From NCBI RefSeq assembly GCF_900111095.1, contig NZ_FOGB01000013.1:72170-115993 (forward strand): DNA of 43,824 nucleotides. Direction: 5' to 3'. Every line of letters starts with the position of its first letter. The stretch's first letter is position 1. The DNA comes from Amphritea atlantica. GTDB taxonomy: Bacteria > Pseudomonadota > Gammaproteobacteria > Pseudomonadales > Balneatricaceae. Below, one piece after another: positions 9,181 to 17,109 of the stretch. The position numbers and the translations under genes are program-made. A model generated the notes under the pieces. It was not told the DNA's origin, did no database searches, and saw only the letters and a program-made list of their open reading frames with translations.

Positions 9181-9654
9181 TTAATAGTGCCCCGCTTCGA
9201 GCTGATCGAGCCAATAGGCTGCATCGATGCCGGATTTTTCCTGCTGCAACTCTCCCTTACTGCAGATATCGACCATTCGCCTGAGAGCCAGAATATGCCC
9301 GGATTCAGCCGACTGACGATAATACTTAACTGCCTTAAGCGGGTCTGCCGGATAGGTCTGATACCCCTCTTCAAAGATCTTTCCCATCTGGTAAGCCGCT
9401 TTACTATCACCTTTATCAGCCGCCCGCTCCAGATAGATCAACCCCTGTATGCGGTTGTTCATCCCCTCGCCCCGAAAGTGCAACAGATGGCCATACACCG
9501 AGAGAGCCCTTACGCTGCCATAGTCAGCAGCATACCGAAACAGTTTCATGACAAACCGATGTTTAGCCTTCGACCCCTTGAATAGGGGCAGATGAAACAG
9601 CTGGAAAGCGATCCAGCCCAGCAGTGGAGCGATCAATGTCATAAACAAACGCAT
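9181..9654 (-). CDS. Sel1-like repeat protein with N-terminal hydrophobic segment
   Basis: A 157-residue protein with a hydrophobic N-terminus (MTLIAPLLGWIAFQLF) that may be an uncleaved anchor, followed by Sel1-type tetratricopeptide repeats: LFRYAADYGSVRALSVYGHLL, GLIYLERAADKGDSKAAYQM and a third ending YRQSAESGHILAL. Such repeats mediate protein contacts; the partner is unknown. The start ATG 9654 has AAGG eight bases upstream. It stands alone on the minus strand, facing the DUF4139 operon. Confidence 0.8.
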   Translation of the reverse strand: MRLFMTLIAPLLGWIAFQLFHLPLFKGSKAKHRFVMKLFRYAADYGSVRALSVYGHLLHFRGEGMNNRIQGLIYLERAADKGDSKAAYQMGKIFEEGYQTYPADPLKAVKYYRQSAESGHILALRRMVDICSKGELQQEKSGIDAAYWLDQLEAGHY

Positions 9655-10128
9655 CAGAACACCTTAGCCAATAGAAAATCTGAGCCGCAACAATATCAGA
9701 ACTGTCTGATATTAAAACTGATTAAAGTTAAGGATTAACATCCCAGCTTAGCAAACTGGCCGTTACCAGCATATTTTTATCATAGACCAGTCTCACTCAA
9801 ACACAGCGTCTTGCACAGAGAACTTTTCGTAAAGAGTTCTTATTACTCGCCTCTCTTATTACTCGACTCTCTTATAACAAGAGTCGATCAGACCTGGGCC
9901 GTTTTATACTGAATCGACAGCCCACTCTTTCCCTGACAAAGTGTGTGGCTCAATCACTTGCTATAAACCGATTATTGCGCTTAAATCAGTTACAGTTTAG
10001 CTATAGAAAAATGATTTTTTATAGCTATAAAGAATATATTTAAGCAGAAGTTAAATATTTTAGTCCGGTCGAAGGCGTCTTCACGAACACCTCTGCGGCC
10101 GCGTTTTTAAGTCGTTACAGGTACTTTT
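9655..10128. other. 474-bp intergenic region between divergent Sel1 and cysK genes
   Basis: No gene is supported here. Structures seen are a 16-bp tandem repeat (9839-9878), an AGAACT/AGTTCT inverted repeat at 9819-9840, a GACTCT/AGAGTC inverted repeat overlapping the tandem repeat, and an AT-rich dyad around 10001-10024 in which CTATAGAAAAA faces TTTTTTATAG. The region presumably carries the cysK promoter and control sites, but I could not identify a convincing -35/-10 pair. Confidence 0.5.
9839..9878. repeat. 16-bp tandem repeat, about 2.5 copies
   Basis: CTTATTACTCGCCTCT (9839-9854) is followed directly by CTTATTACTCGACTCT (9855-9870) and then a partial copy beginning CTTAT. One base differs between the full copies. 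The GACTCT of the second copy also pairs with AGAGTC shortly downstream. Confidence 0.7.
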
Positions 10129-11097
10129 ATGAAAACATTTGAAGATAATTCACTGACCATCGGTGAAACTCCCCTGGTTCACCTGAACAGAATCGCCCCT
10201 GGAAAGAAAATCTTCGCTAAACTGGAAAGCCGCAACCCTGCTGGCTCAGTTAAATGCCGCATCGGGGCAAACATGATCTGGGCCGCTGAAGAGAATGGCA
10301 CACTGAAACCCGGGATGACGCTGGTTGAACCGACTTCAGGCAATACCGGTGTCGCGCTGGCTTTTGTTGCCGCATCACGGGGCTATAATCTGACTCTGAC
10401 AATGCCCTCCTCTATGAGCCTTGAACGTCGTAAGCTCATGAAAGCGCTGGGAGCTGAAATTGTGCTGACAGAACCGGCCAAAGGTATGAAAGGGGCCATC
10501 GAAAAAGCCCAGGAGATCGTCAATAGCGATCCCCAAAGCCACCTGATGCTGCAACAGTTTGAGAACCCGGCAAATCCAGAGATTCATGAAAAAACCACCG
10601 GGCCGGAGATCTGGAACGATACCGATGGTCAGATCGACATTCTGGTTGCCGGGGTCGGTACCGGAGGAACAATCAGCGGCATATCACGCTATATTAAACA
10701 GCAACAGGGCAAAGCGATCACTACGGTTGCCGTTGAACCGACCGCGTCTCCGGTGATCACCCAGACGATTAATCATGAAGAGATTAAACCCTCGCCGCAC
10801 AAAATCCAGGGGATCGGGGCAGGTTTTGTGCCTAAAAACCTGGATATGTCTATCGTCGATCAGGTTGAGCAGGTTTCCAATGAGGATGCTATCGAGATGG
10901 CTCGCCAGCTTATGCAGAAAGAGGGTATCCTGGCAGGTATCTCCTGTGGCGCAGCGCTGAGCGCCGCGATGAAGGTTGCCGATCAGCCGGGAAATGAAGG
11001 TAAGATGATCATTGTCATTCTCCCCGACTCCGGCGAACGCTATCTCTCCACGCCGCTATTTGAAGGGATGTTCAGCGATAATGAGTTAGTTCAGTAA
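10129..11097 (+). CDS. cysK: Cysteine synthase A (CysK)
   Basis: O-acetylserine sulfhydrylase: makes L-cysteine from O-acetylserine and sulfide using pyridoxal phosphate. The 322-residue length and sequence match CysK rather than CysM. K42 in SVKCRIG binds the cofactor, PTSGNTG (68-74) binds the substrate carboxylate, and GVGTGGT near residue 176 binds the cofactor phosphate. The end reads [11 protein letters not shown], as expected. The start at ATG 10129 has AGG at a suitable distance. It is preceded by a long AT-rich upstream region and followed by a strong terminator, so it is probably transcribed alone. Confidence 0.95.
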   Translation: MKTFEDNSLTIGETPLVHLNRIAPGKKIFAKLESRNPAGSVKCRIGANMIWAAEENGTLKPGMTLVEPTSGNTGVALAFVAASRGYNLTLTMPSSMSLERRKLMKALGAEIVLTEPAKGMKGAIEKAQEIVNSDPQSHLMLQQFENPANPEIHEKTTGPEIWNDTDGQIDILVAGVGTGGTISGISRYIKQQQGKAITTVAVEPTASPVITQTINHEEIKPSPHKIQGIGAGFVPKNLDMSIVDQVEQVSNEDAIEMARQLMQKEGILAGISCGAALSAAMKVADQPGNEGKMIIVILPDSGERYLSTPLFEGMFSDNELVQ

Positions 11098-11114
11098 CTC
11101 GCTCTATCGACAAC

Positions 11115-11142
11115 AAAAAACCGGGCCTGGCCCGGTTTTTTT
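11115..11142 (+). terminator. Strong rho-independent terminator of cysK
   Basis: An A-run, then CCGGGC (11121-11126), a 3-base loop, GCCCGG (11130-11135) and a run of seven T. The A and T runs can extend the stem to about 12 bp, so it could act in both directions. Confidence 0.9.
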
Positions 11143-11161
11143 AACGGAAATCACTCACTGT

Positions 11162-11292
11162 TCCGTAAACGTCTATCTGATTCGAAATTCTTAGCTGCTC
11201 CGTCAAACCTTGTCCTTACCGTGAAACTCTATCTGTTCAGTAAAACCGATCTTCACAGTAAAACCTAAGTCTTCAGGAAACCATTCTCCGAA
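11162..11292. repeat. Degenerate tandem array with 18-19 bp period
   Basis: Related units of the form C-(C/A)-G-T-n-AAAC followed by about ten pyrimidine-rich bases start near 11162, 11181 (weak), 11200, 11219, 11238, 11256 and 11274. Examples are CCGTCAAAC, CCGTGAAAC, CAGTAAAAC and CAGTAAAAC again. The last unit reaches the 3' end of the small gene on the minus strand. No known repeat family is recognised. Confidence 0.4.
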
Positions 11293-11470
11293 TCTCTTCG
11301 TGACTGGGGAACTTAGGAAGATGATCAACAAAAACTTTGCCATTGCTCAGTTTCTTAACAGTGTACCAACGCGCTTTACGCTCGTCCCCACTAAAATGAC
11401 CATCCACTTCAAAGTTTTCGCCATCTACTCCCAGTACTGCAATCGTTCTTTTTATCGCCTCATTTTGCAT
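11273..11470 (-). CDS. Small protein of unknown function
   Basis: A 65-residue, charged, soluble protein with no motif I recognise. It is supported as a gene by GGAG six bases before the ATG and by ordinary protein character: a beta-like first half (TIAVLGVDGENFEVDGHF) and a basic second half ending in HEEIRRMV. It has no signal peptide or membrane helix. It lies alone between the cysK terminator and the Dyp peroxidase gene, and a degenerate repeat array abuts its 3' end. Confidence 0.6.
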   Translation of the reverse strand: MQNEAIKRTIAVLGVDGENFEVDGHFSGDERKARWYTVKKLSNGKVFVDHLPKFPSHEEIRRMVS

Positions 11471-11660
11471 AGTCGGCTCCGCTTTCTTATATTAGCACTC
11501 TGCTTCTTTTACAGTCCGTTCACGTGCCTGTCTCCGCAGACTACGAAATCTGGACTGCAGCTCGTATCTCCAGAATTTTCCAATTCCTTAAGTTTAGTCT
11601 ATTGAGCCAGTTTGACAAACCGGTGACACTTTGCAGTCGATCCCGTTACACAAAAAGTTA

Positions 11661-12584
11661 TCAGATCAGCTTTTCCAGCCACGCTGAAGAGGGTGCAAAA
11701 AAGGCCTGCCCGGTCACCGCTGTGGTGAAGTTCATCAGATGATCGTGATGACCCGAACCATCACCCAGCACCATACTTTCCAGAATCTTGGTAAAGGGCT
11801 CAGCCGAGCGGCAGTATGCAGCAAACATCAGCCCTCTGCGCGTCAGATTGCCGTAGGGCATACTGTGGCGCAATATCTCAATTGAGCGCCCTTCAGAGCC
11901 TTTCAGTGATGCCCGTTTAGTATGAGCAAAAGCGGCTTTATCAGCGCTGGCATATTCGCGGTTATCCGCTTTGGTCCGGCCGAGAATATCTTCCTGTTGC
12001 TGCAGCGGGATCTGATTCCAGGCTTTCAGATCATGTTCATAGCGCTGCAGGTGTATATAACTGCCACCAGCAAAAACAGAATCCTCCTCCCCGACCAGTG
12101 CAACCTCTGCCCGATGATCCCCTTCGGGGTTTTCTGTACCATCGACAAAACCGGTCAGATCCCGGCTGTCGAGATAACGAAAACAGTGAACCTCTTCAGC
12201 CAGTTCAGCATGGCCGGTGAGTTTTTCAGAGAATAACGCAGCCACTTCATAATTAAGATCGTGTCGTTCAGAGCGGATATGCAGCAACAGATCAACCGGT
12301 GTATGGGGCATGCTGATCCCGTCATTGCTCAGGGCCGGAAATGCCCTTAACTGCGCAGGCCGTTGTTGCGGACTCAGCTGATCCCAGTATTCACTGCCAA
12401 TGGCAACGGTGATGTGCATATCCGCATCAGGGTAGCGTTGTCTGAAACCCTGTTCGGTCGCAGGCACCTCAGCGAGTACCTGACGCAGGCAGTCTGCTGA
12501 CTCGGGTGAGCGGTTGATATTCAGGGTAATAAACAGGGCATCAGCGTTAGCTTCGGCAATAACCCCTGACTGAAAACGGGTCAT
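11661..12584 (-). CDS. Dyp-type heme peroxidase (YfeX-like)
   Basis: A 307-residue dye-decolorising peroxidase similar in length and sequence to E. coli YfeX. The family signature GFVDGTENP begins at residue 145, giving the distal Asp148. H221 is the expected proximal heme ligand, and R239 in ILRHSMPYG the distal arginine. There is no signal or Tat peptide, so it is cytoplasmic unless packaged in an encapsulin, and no encapsulin gene is adjacent. I start at ATG 12584, which has GGAG six bases upstream, rather than ATG 12596, which has none. It likely uses peroxide to oxidise aromatic or porphyrin substrates; the natural substrate is unknown. Confidence 0.88.
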   Translation of the reverse strand: MTRFQSGVIAEANADALFITLNINRSPESADCLRQVLAEVPATEQGFRQRYPDADMHITVAIGSEYWDQLSPQQRPAQLRAFPALSNDGISMPHTPVDLLLHIRSERHDLNYEVAALFSEKLTGHAELAEEVHCFRYLDSRDLTGFVDGTENPEGDHRAEVALVGEEDSVFAGGSYIHLQRYEHDLKAWNQIPLQQQEDILGRTKADNREYASADKAAFAHTKRASLKGSEGRSIEILRHSMPYGNLTRRGLMFAAYCRSAEPFTKILESMVLGDGSGHHDHLMNFTTAVTGQAFFAPSSAWLEKLI

Positions 12585-12712
12585 AACGAACTCCATATCG
12601 TGAATATTCAGTGCTAATAACAGCTATCTCAACTGATACAGAGCTTACCGCTTATGACCAGCAGATTAAACTCGTTTTCAGGATTTCCTGACAAAGCCGG
12701 GCTGATCAGAAG

Positions 12713-13093
12713 TTAACGGTATAAAGTTTCACAACCATATTTCAGTTCCAGCGGCAGTCGCTCTTTCCGGGTCATCCCTTTCACCACCAGACCATAGGAA
12801 CGATCGATCATCCTCTGCAGCTCTCCGGCAGGGATACTCCCATCCAGTATAACCGTGTTCCAGTGGCGTTTATTCATATGATAGCCAGGCAGCACAGCTG
12901 TGAATATATCCCGCAGCATCTGCGCCTCTGCAGGATCACATTTAAGATTCATCCGCGCGACACCGTCTTCGACGGACAGTGTCGCGAACATCTTAGTGCG
13001 CACCTTCATAACAGCGATATGGGGGTAAAAAGGAAAATCTTCCCAGGCTTCAGGGCGACTGAGCAGGTAATTACGCGCACTCTGGTGATCCAT
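12713..13093 (-). CDS. MmcQ/YjbR family protein
   Basis: A 126-residue protein of the MmcQ/YjbR fold, often annotated as DNA-binding but without established function. It shows the usual order: YLLSRPEAWEDFPF at the N-terminus, KMFATLSVEDGVARMNLKC in the middle and the MNKRHWNTVIL segment followed by the basic RSYGLVVKGMTRK. The start ATG 13093 has AGGAG seven bases upstream. The reading frame continues further upstream into the sseA gene, but that part is not plausible protein. It lies 19 bases downstream of sseA in the same direction, so the two may be cotranscribed. Confidence 0.8.
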   Translation of the reverse strand: MDHQSARNYLLSRPEAWEDFPFYPHIAVMKVRTKMFATLSVEDGVARMNLKCDPAEAQMLRDIFTAVLPGYHMNKRHWNTVILDGSIPAGELQRMIDRSYGLVVKGMTRKERLPLELKYGCETLYR

Positions 13094-13112
13094 AAGACTC
13101 TCCTCAGCGCAA

Positions 13113-13958
13113 CTATTGACCGGTTGCCACCGGTCGCTGAGGGTCACGAATCCACTCGCTCCAGGAGCCCGGATAGACCTTCGAGCCGTGGAGCCCGGCA
13201 TGTTCCATCGCCAGTTGATTGTGACAGGCGGTCACCCCTGAGCCACAGTAGTGAACCACCTGTTGCGAGGGGCAGCCTTGCAGAAAACTCAGCCATTCCT
13301 GATGTAACTGATCGGCAGATTTAAACAGACCATCGCTTGTAAGGTTCAGCTGTAGTGGGCGGTTAATCGCCCCGGGAATATGTCCTGCAACCGGATCGAT
13401 CGGTTCCTGTTCGCCGCGAAAGCGCTCAGGGGTACGGGCGTCGACAAGTGCGCCCTCTTCAGGATAGCGGGCAACCTGTTGCAAGGGCAGGATCATCGAA
13501 AGATCAGGCTGACCACTGAAGTCACCCGCTGATGGTAAAGGCAACTGATCGCTGACGGGCAGACCCGCGGCAAGCCAGGCGGGATAGCCTCCATCCAGCA
13601 CAGCGACCTGCTTGTGCCCCAGCACGCGCAACAGCCACCAGGCGCGGGATGCCATCGCGCCATTGCAATCGTCATAGACCACAACCTGAGTGCCACTATT
13701 CACGCCACGCTTACGCAGCACTGCACAGAGTGTTGCAAAATCGGGCAGTGGGTGCCGACCACTGGCGGGCGTGACAGGAGATGAAAGCTCAGTATCCAGA
13801 TTCAGGTAACCCGCGCCTGTAATATGCCCCTCAAGGTAGACCGCTTCACCCTTTTCCGGTGCCGTCAGATAGAAACGGCAGTCGAGCACAACCACTGCCG
13901 CAGGCTCTGCCTGAAGCAGAGTATCCAGCTGTGTAACTGAGATCAGAGTGGTATACAT
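13113..13958 (-). CDS. sseA: 3-mercaptopyruvate/thiosulfate sulfurtransferase (SseA-like)
   Basis: A 281-residue enzyme with two rhodanese domains. It transfers sulfane sulfur from 3-mercaptopyruvate or thiosulfate to an acceptor. The active-site loop reads CGSGVTA with the catalytic cysteine at residue 238, the same position as in E. coli SseA; this loop type favours 3-mercaptopyruvate. The N-terminal domain holds LDCRFYL and the linking RAWWLLRVLGH segment. ATG 13958 has GGAGAG six bases upstream. The open frame extends about 48 codons further, but that extension is cysteine- and tryptophan-rich noise overlapping trpS. It follows trpS by 97 bases. Confidence 0.9.
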   Translation of the reverse strand: MYTTLISVTQLDTLLQAEPAAVVVLDCRFYLTAPEKGEAVYLEGHITGAGYLNLDTELSSPVTPASGRHPLPDFATLCAVLRKRGVNSGTQVVVYDDCNGAMASRAWWLLRVLGHKQVAVLDGGYPAWLAAGLPVSDQLPLPSAGDFSGQPDLSMILPLQQVARYPEEGALVDARTPERFRGEQEPIDPVAGHIPGAINRPLQLNLTSDGLFKSADQLHQEWLSFLQGCPSQQVVHYCGSGVTACHNQLAMEHAGLHGSKVYPGSWSEWIRDPQRPVATGQ

Positions 13959-14000
13959 TTGTATCTCTCCAGAGTCCGTATCATTCAGGAGCACTATCGC

Positions 14001-14033
14001 CAGGGGGCAGACCTCCCCCTGACAACAGTTGTC
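14001..14033. repeat. Two adjacent dyads between trpS and sseA
   Basis: CAGGGGG (14001-14007) pairs with CCCCCTG (14015-14021) around 7 bases, and GACAACAGTTGTC at 14021-14033 is a perfect 13-base palindrome. No T-run follows on either strand. They could form an attenuating or processing structure in a trpS-sseA transcript. Confidence 0.5.
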
Positions 14034-14055
14034 ATACTTAAACCAGCAAGGGTAG

Positions 14056-15339
14056 TTAGACCAGCAACGCGGCCAGTTCTTCGCGCAGCAGGTCCAGCTC
14101 ATTCTGCGCTTTCTGCTTCGCCTTTTTCTTCAGCGTCTCAACTTCAGCCGCTTTCTCGGCAATCAGTCGTTTCGCCTCCGCCGCACTGTCGTCAGCACTG
14201 TTGACCCGATCCAGCAACGGCTTGAGTTGCATCAGGATCGCCCGGCGACGTCCCTCTTCCGCCCGGGCAAGCTGTTCGGCAGACTGCTCTTTCTCTTTTT
14301 TCTCTGCAGCCGCCGTGGAATCCCCTCCCTGCCAGGTCAGAGGACGAATGCCCACCGCGACACGGATATCCTCGAGGAATGGCGCCGCATGGCTACGGGC
14401 TTTTTCAGCACCTTTGAGCAGCTGTTGTTCAACAAATCCGAGGTCATTCATCAGCCGGTTATACTCTTCGCGGGGCTTACTCAGATAGCTGTCAAGAAAC
14501 TCAAACAGCTCTTTCTTCGCATCACCCCAGCCAATACCATTATCAAACTTCGCGCGCATCTGTTCCTGCTCAGCAGCGGTAGCAAAGTTTGCGTACAGCT
14601 GGAAAATGGTACTGCTATCCGCATCTTTCGGCTCACCCGGTTCCCGGGCATCGGTTTTAATCTGTTTGATCAGCTTATACAGCTCATCGGAAGGGCTGAA
14701 CAACGGGATAGTATTATCGTAGCTCTTCGACATCTTGCGGCCATCCAGGCCCGGAATCAGTTGGGTCTGCTCATCCACCTGGGCTTCCGGCAGATTAAAC
14801 AGTGTGCCGTAGGTGTGATTGAAACGACCGGCGATATCACGCGCCATCTCAATATGCTGAATCTGATCCTTACCCACGGGGATAATGTCCGCATTAAACA
14901 TCAGAATATCCGCCGCCATCAGAATCGGATAGCTGAACAGTCCCATGGTGACATCATCGTCGTCCTGACGGCCCGCTTCACGGTTAGCATCGACAGAGGC
15001 CTTATACGCATGGGAGCGGTTCATCAGACCTTTAGAGGTCATGCAGGTAAGGATCCAGGTCAGCTCAGTAATCTCTGGAATATCGGTCTGCCGGTAGAAG
15101 GTCGCCTTATCGGTATCCAGCCCCAGCGCCAGCCAGGTTGCCGCAATCTCACGGGTGGAACGGGCCACCCGGTCAGGATCGTGACATTTAATCAGAGCGT
15201 GAAAATCAGCCAGAAAGAAGTAACTGTTATAGTTACTGTTCAGGCTGGCTTCAATCGCGGGCTGAATGGCGCCCAGGTAGTTACCAATATGTGGGGTACC
15301 GGTGGTCGTAATACCGGTCAGAACGGTCTGCTTGGTCAT
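14056..15339 (-). CDS. trpS: Tryptophanyl-tRNA synthetase with C-terminal coiled-coil extension
   Basis: Class I synthetase that charges tRNA-Trp. The HIGH-type motif is PHIGN (16-20) and the KMSKS motif lies at 202-206 in DGRKMSKSYDN. The protein has 427 residues, about 90 more than the E. coli enzyme. The catalytic and anticodon parts end near residue 340; the rest is a lysine-, glutamate- and alanine-rich helical extension (from EKKEKEQSAEQLARAE to the end), probably a coiled coil. Longer TrpS enzymes of this kind occur in pseudomonads and relatives. A TATTAT on the minus strand about 45 bases upstream may be its -10 element. The role of the extension is unknown. Confidence 0.93.
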   Translation of the reverse strand: MTKQTVLTGITTTGTPHIGNYLGAIQPAIEASLNSNYNSYFFLADFHALIKCHDPDRVARSTREIAATWLALGLDTDKATFYRQTDIPEITELTWILTCMTSKGLMNRSHAYKASVDANREAGRQDDDDVTMGLFSYPILMAADILMFNADIIPVGKDQIQHIEMARDIAGRFNHTYGTLFNLPEAQVDEQTQLIPGLDGRKMSKSYDNTIPLFSPSDELYKLIKQIKTDAREPGEPKDADSSTIFQLYANFATAAEQEQMRAKFDNGIGWGDAKKELFEFLDSYLSKPREEYNRLMNDLGFVEQQLLKGAEKARSHAAPFLEDIRVAVGIRPLTWQGGDSTAAAEKKEKEQSAEQLARAEEGRRRAILMQLKPLLDRVNSADDSAAEAKRLIAEKAAEVETLKKKAKQKAQNELDLLREELAALLV

Positions 15340-15495
15340 CGGATTATCTTTTTACTGAAAGCTAACGAAAATTGCGCCCTATAATACAAGAAAATTAAGT
15401 GGCTGGCCTGGGTTATCGCCGATGAAATGATCACAAGGGTTTTTTCAGACCCTGATCAGTGGTACAAATAGCCATCTCTTATGTAAGGAATCATT

Positions 15496-15798
15496 ATGAC
15501 CTCGCTTCTCCCCTCTTTTATTGTTCTGGGTTCATTGCTGATAACCCTGGTTATCATGATACGCCGCGCACCTGACCGTAAACCTGCAACGATTGTTAAC
15601 AACATCATTATGAGCGCGCTCTGTTTTGTCGGAGGCATGCTGATCTCTGCCATGTATACCCGTGCCGTAGGCAATGAAAACTCGAGCCCGTTTATTATTG
15701 CGATTCTGGTCGCTATCGGTACATTCGGGGCATTGGCAATCTATATCAAACTGGATGAAAAACAGAAACTAGAGCGGCAACGGGGCAACAACGACTGA
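15496..15798 (+). CDS. Small three-helix membrane protein, unknown function
   Basis: A 100-residue protein with three predicted membrane helices (about 5-21, 36-54 and 65-83) and a basic, hydrophilic C-terminal tail (KLDEKQKLERQRG). AAGGA lies eight bases before ATG 15496. I do not recognise the family. It is divergent from trpS and is followed in the same direction by the DUF2789 gene 105 bases later. Confidence 0.65.
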   Translation: MTSLLPSFIVLGSLLITLVIMIRRAPDRKPATIVNNIIMSALCFVGGMLISAMYTRAVGNENSSPFIIAILVAIGTFGALAIYIKLDEKQKLERQRGNND

Positions 15799-15903
15799 AC
15801 ACCAGACATATCAACACAGAACGATCAGCTTCACCGCCAGCACTTTGACAAAGCCCCCATCCTGGCCAAGACTTAATGGGCAATTTTTAAAATGGAGGTC
15901 GTG

Positions 15904-16137
15904 ATGGACAGATCAGCACATACGATGAACGCCCTGTTTGAACAGTTGGGTATGCCCGGCGATGATTCATATATCGATCAGTTTATCCGCACCCACACCC
16001 TGTTCAGCCAGGATGTTAAGCTGTCTGAAGCCACATTCTGGACAGACAGCCAGGCCAATTTTATTAAAGAGTGTCTGGAAACAGATTCAGACTGGTGTGA
16101 GGTAGTGGATGATCTGAATACCAGACTTCACTCCTGA
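15904..16137 (+). CDS. DUF2789 family protein
   Basis: A 77-residue acidic protein of the DUF2789 family, recognisable by MNALFEQLGMPGDD near the start, the central TFWTDSQANFIKECL and the closing DWCEVVDDLNTRL. ATG 15904 is preferred over ATG 15892 because GGAGG lies between them, five bases before the second ATG. The family is common in proteobacteria and uncharacterised. A strong terminator follows. Confidence 0.82.
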   Translation: MDRSAHTMNALFEQLGMPGDDSYIDQFIRTHTLFSQDVKLSEATFWTDSQANFIKECLETDSDWCEVVDDLNTRLHS

Positions 16138-16164
16138 CTATCAGGATCATAGCGATAACTTATC

Positions 16165-16193
16165 GGCCAGCCCTTTTCAGGGCTGGCCTTTTT
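16165..16193 (+). terminator. Rho-independent terminator after the DUF2789 gene
   Basis: GGCCAGCCC (16165-16173) pairs perfectly with GGGCTGGCC (16180-16188) around a 6-base loop and is followed by five T. Confidence 0.9.
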
Positions 16194-16236
16194 AGTTTAG
16201 GATCAGAGCATTATCAGAAAATGACACACATATACT

Positions 16237-17010
16237 ATGCTACTGGTTATCTCTCCTGCTAAAAATCTCGATTACGATACGCCGGCCACAACCGAGCGTT
16301 ATACACAACCGCAGCATCTGGATCATGCCGAACAACTGATTCAGACACTGCGGGATTACTCAGTTCAGGATATTGCCGAACTGATGAAACTCAGCGACAA
16401 GCTATCGGCGCTGAATGTTGCCCGCTATGAAAGCTGGTCTCAACCCTTCACTCCAGACAATGCCAAACAAGCGGTTCTGGCCTTCAACGGGGACGTCTAT
16501 AGTGGACTCAACGCTGAAGATTTCAGCGAAGCCGAACTGGAGTTTACCCAGCAACACCTGCGTATATTGTCAGGCCTCTATGGCGTACTGAAACCTCTGG
16601 ACCTGATGCAGCCCTACCGTCTGGAGATGGGAACCAAACTGGCAAACAGCCGGGGCAAGGATCTCTATGGGTTCTGGGGCAACATTGTCACTGATGACCT
16701 GAATCAGGCCCTGGCAGAAAACGATCAACCGGTATTGATTAACCTGGCCTCTAATGAGTACTTCAAATCCGTTAAGCCTAAAGAGATCAATGGACGGATC
16801 ATCACCCCGGTGTTTAAAGACTGGAAAAATGGGCAATATAAGATCATCAGTTTCTTTGCCAAAAAAGCCCGGGGACTGATGTGTCGCTACGCGATCAAAA
16901 ACCAGATCAGTGATGCTGAACAGCTGAAAAATTTCGATCTGGCCGGTTATCAGTATGATGACAGCCTTTCGAGTGGCGATACCTGGGTCTTTACCCGCAA
17001 AGAAAGCTGA
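16237..17010 (+). CDS. yaaA: Peroxide stress protein YaaA
   Basis: A 257-residue protein of the YaaA/UPF0246 family. In E. coli YaaA limits free iron and protects DNA and proteins during hydrogen peroxide stress. The sequence is close to the E. coli protein along its length: [12 protein letters not shown] at the N-terminus, [40 protein letters not shown] and the [10 protein letters not shown] segment. The ribosome site before ATG 16237 is weak, but the start matches the family. It is flanked by terminators on both sides and is therefore a single-gene unit. Confidence 0.93.
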   Translation: MLLVISPAKNLDYDTPATTERYTQPQHLDHAEQLIQTLRDYSVQDIAELMKLSDKLSALNVARYESWSQPFTPDNAKQAVLAFNGDVYSGLNAEDFSEAELEFTQQHLRILSGLYGVLKPLDLMQPYRLEMGTKLANSRGKDLYGFWGNIVTDDLNQALAENDQPVLINLASNEYFKSVKPKEINGRIITPVFKDWKNGQYKIISFFAKKARGLMCRYAIKNQISDAEQLKNFDLAGYQYDDSLSSGDTWVFTRKES

Positions 17011-17043
17011 TCTTTTTCCACTGAAAAAGATTTTCAGGCATAA

Positions 17044-17076
17044 CAAAACGCAGCTTCATTCAGAAGCTGCGTTTTG
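17044..17076. terminator. Bidirectional terminator between yaaA and the Tim44-like gene
   Basis: CAAAACGCAGCTTC (17044-17057) pairs perfectly with GAAGCTGCGTTTTG (17063-17076) around a 5-base loop. The A and T runs at the two ends make it suitable for both converging transcripts. Confidence 0.85.
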
Positions 17077-17109
17077 GGGGTTAGTCACCTCTGGGGCGAT
17101 CAGACTGAA

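Noticed and set aside
9946-9961. Sigma-54-like TGGC...TTGC upstream of cysK.
   Set aside because: The spacing between GG and GC is 11 bases rather than 10, and nothing in the context suggests RpoN control.
14227-15384. A 385-codon open frame on the plus strand.
   Set aside because: It is antisense to trpS, has no ribosome site and no recognisable domain.
15380-15385. A perfect TATAAT on the plus strand between trpS and the small membrane protein gene.
   Set aside because: No suitable -35 box lies upstream on the plus strand and the gene start is over 100 bases away; the complementary TATTAT region fits trpS better.
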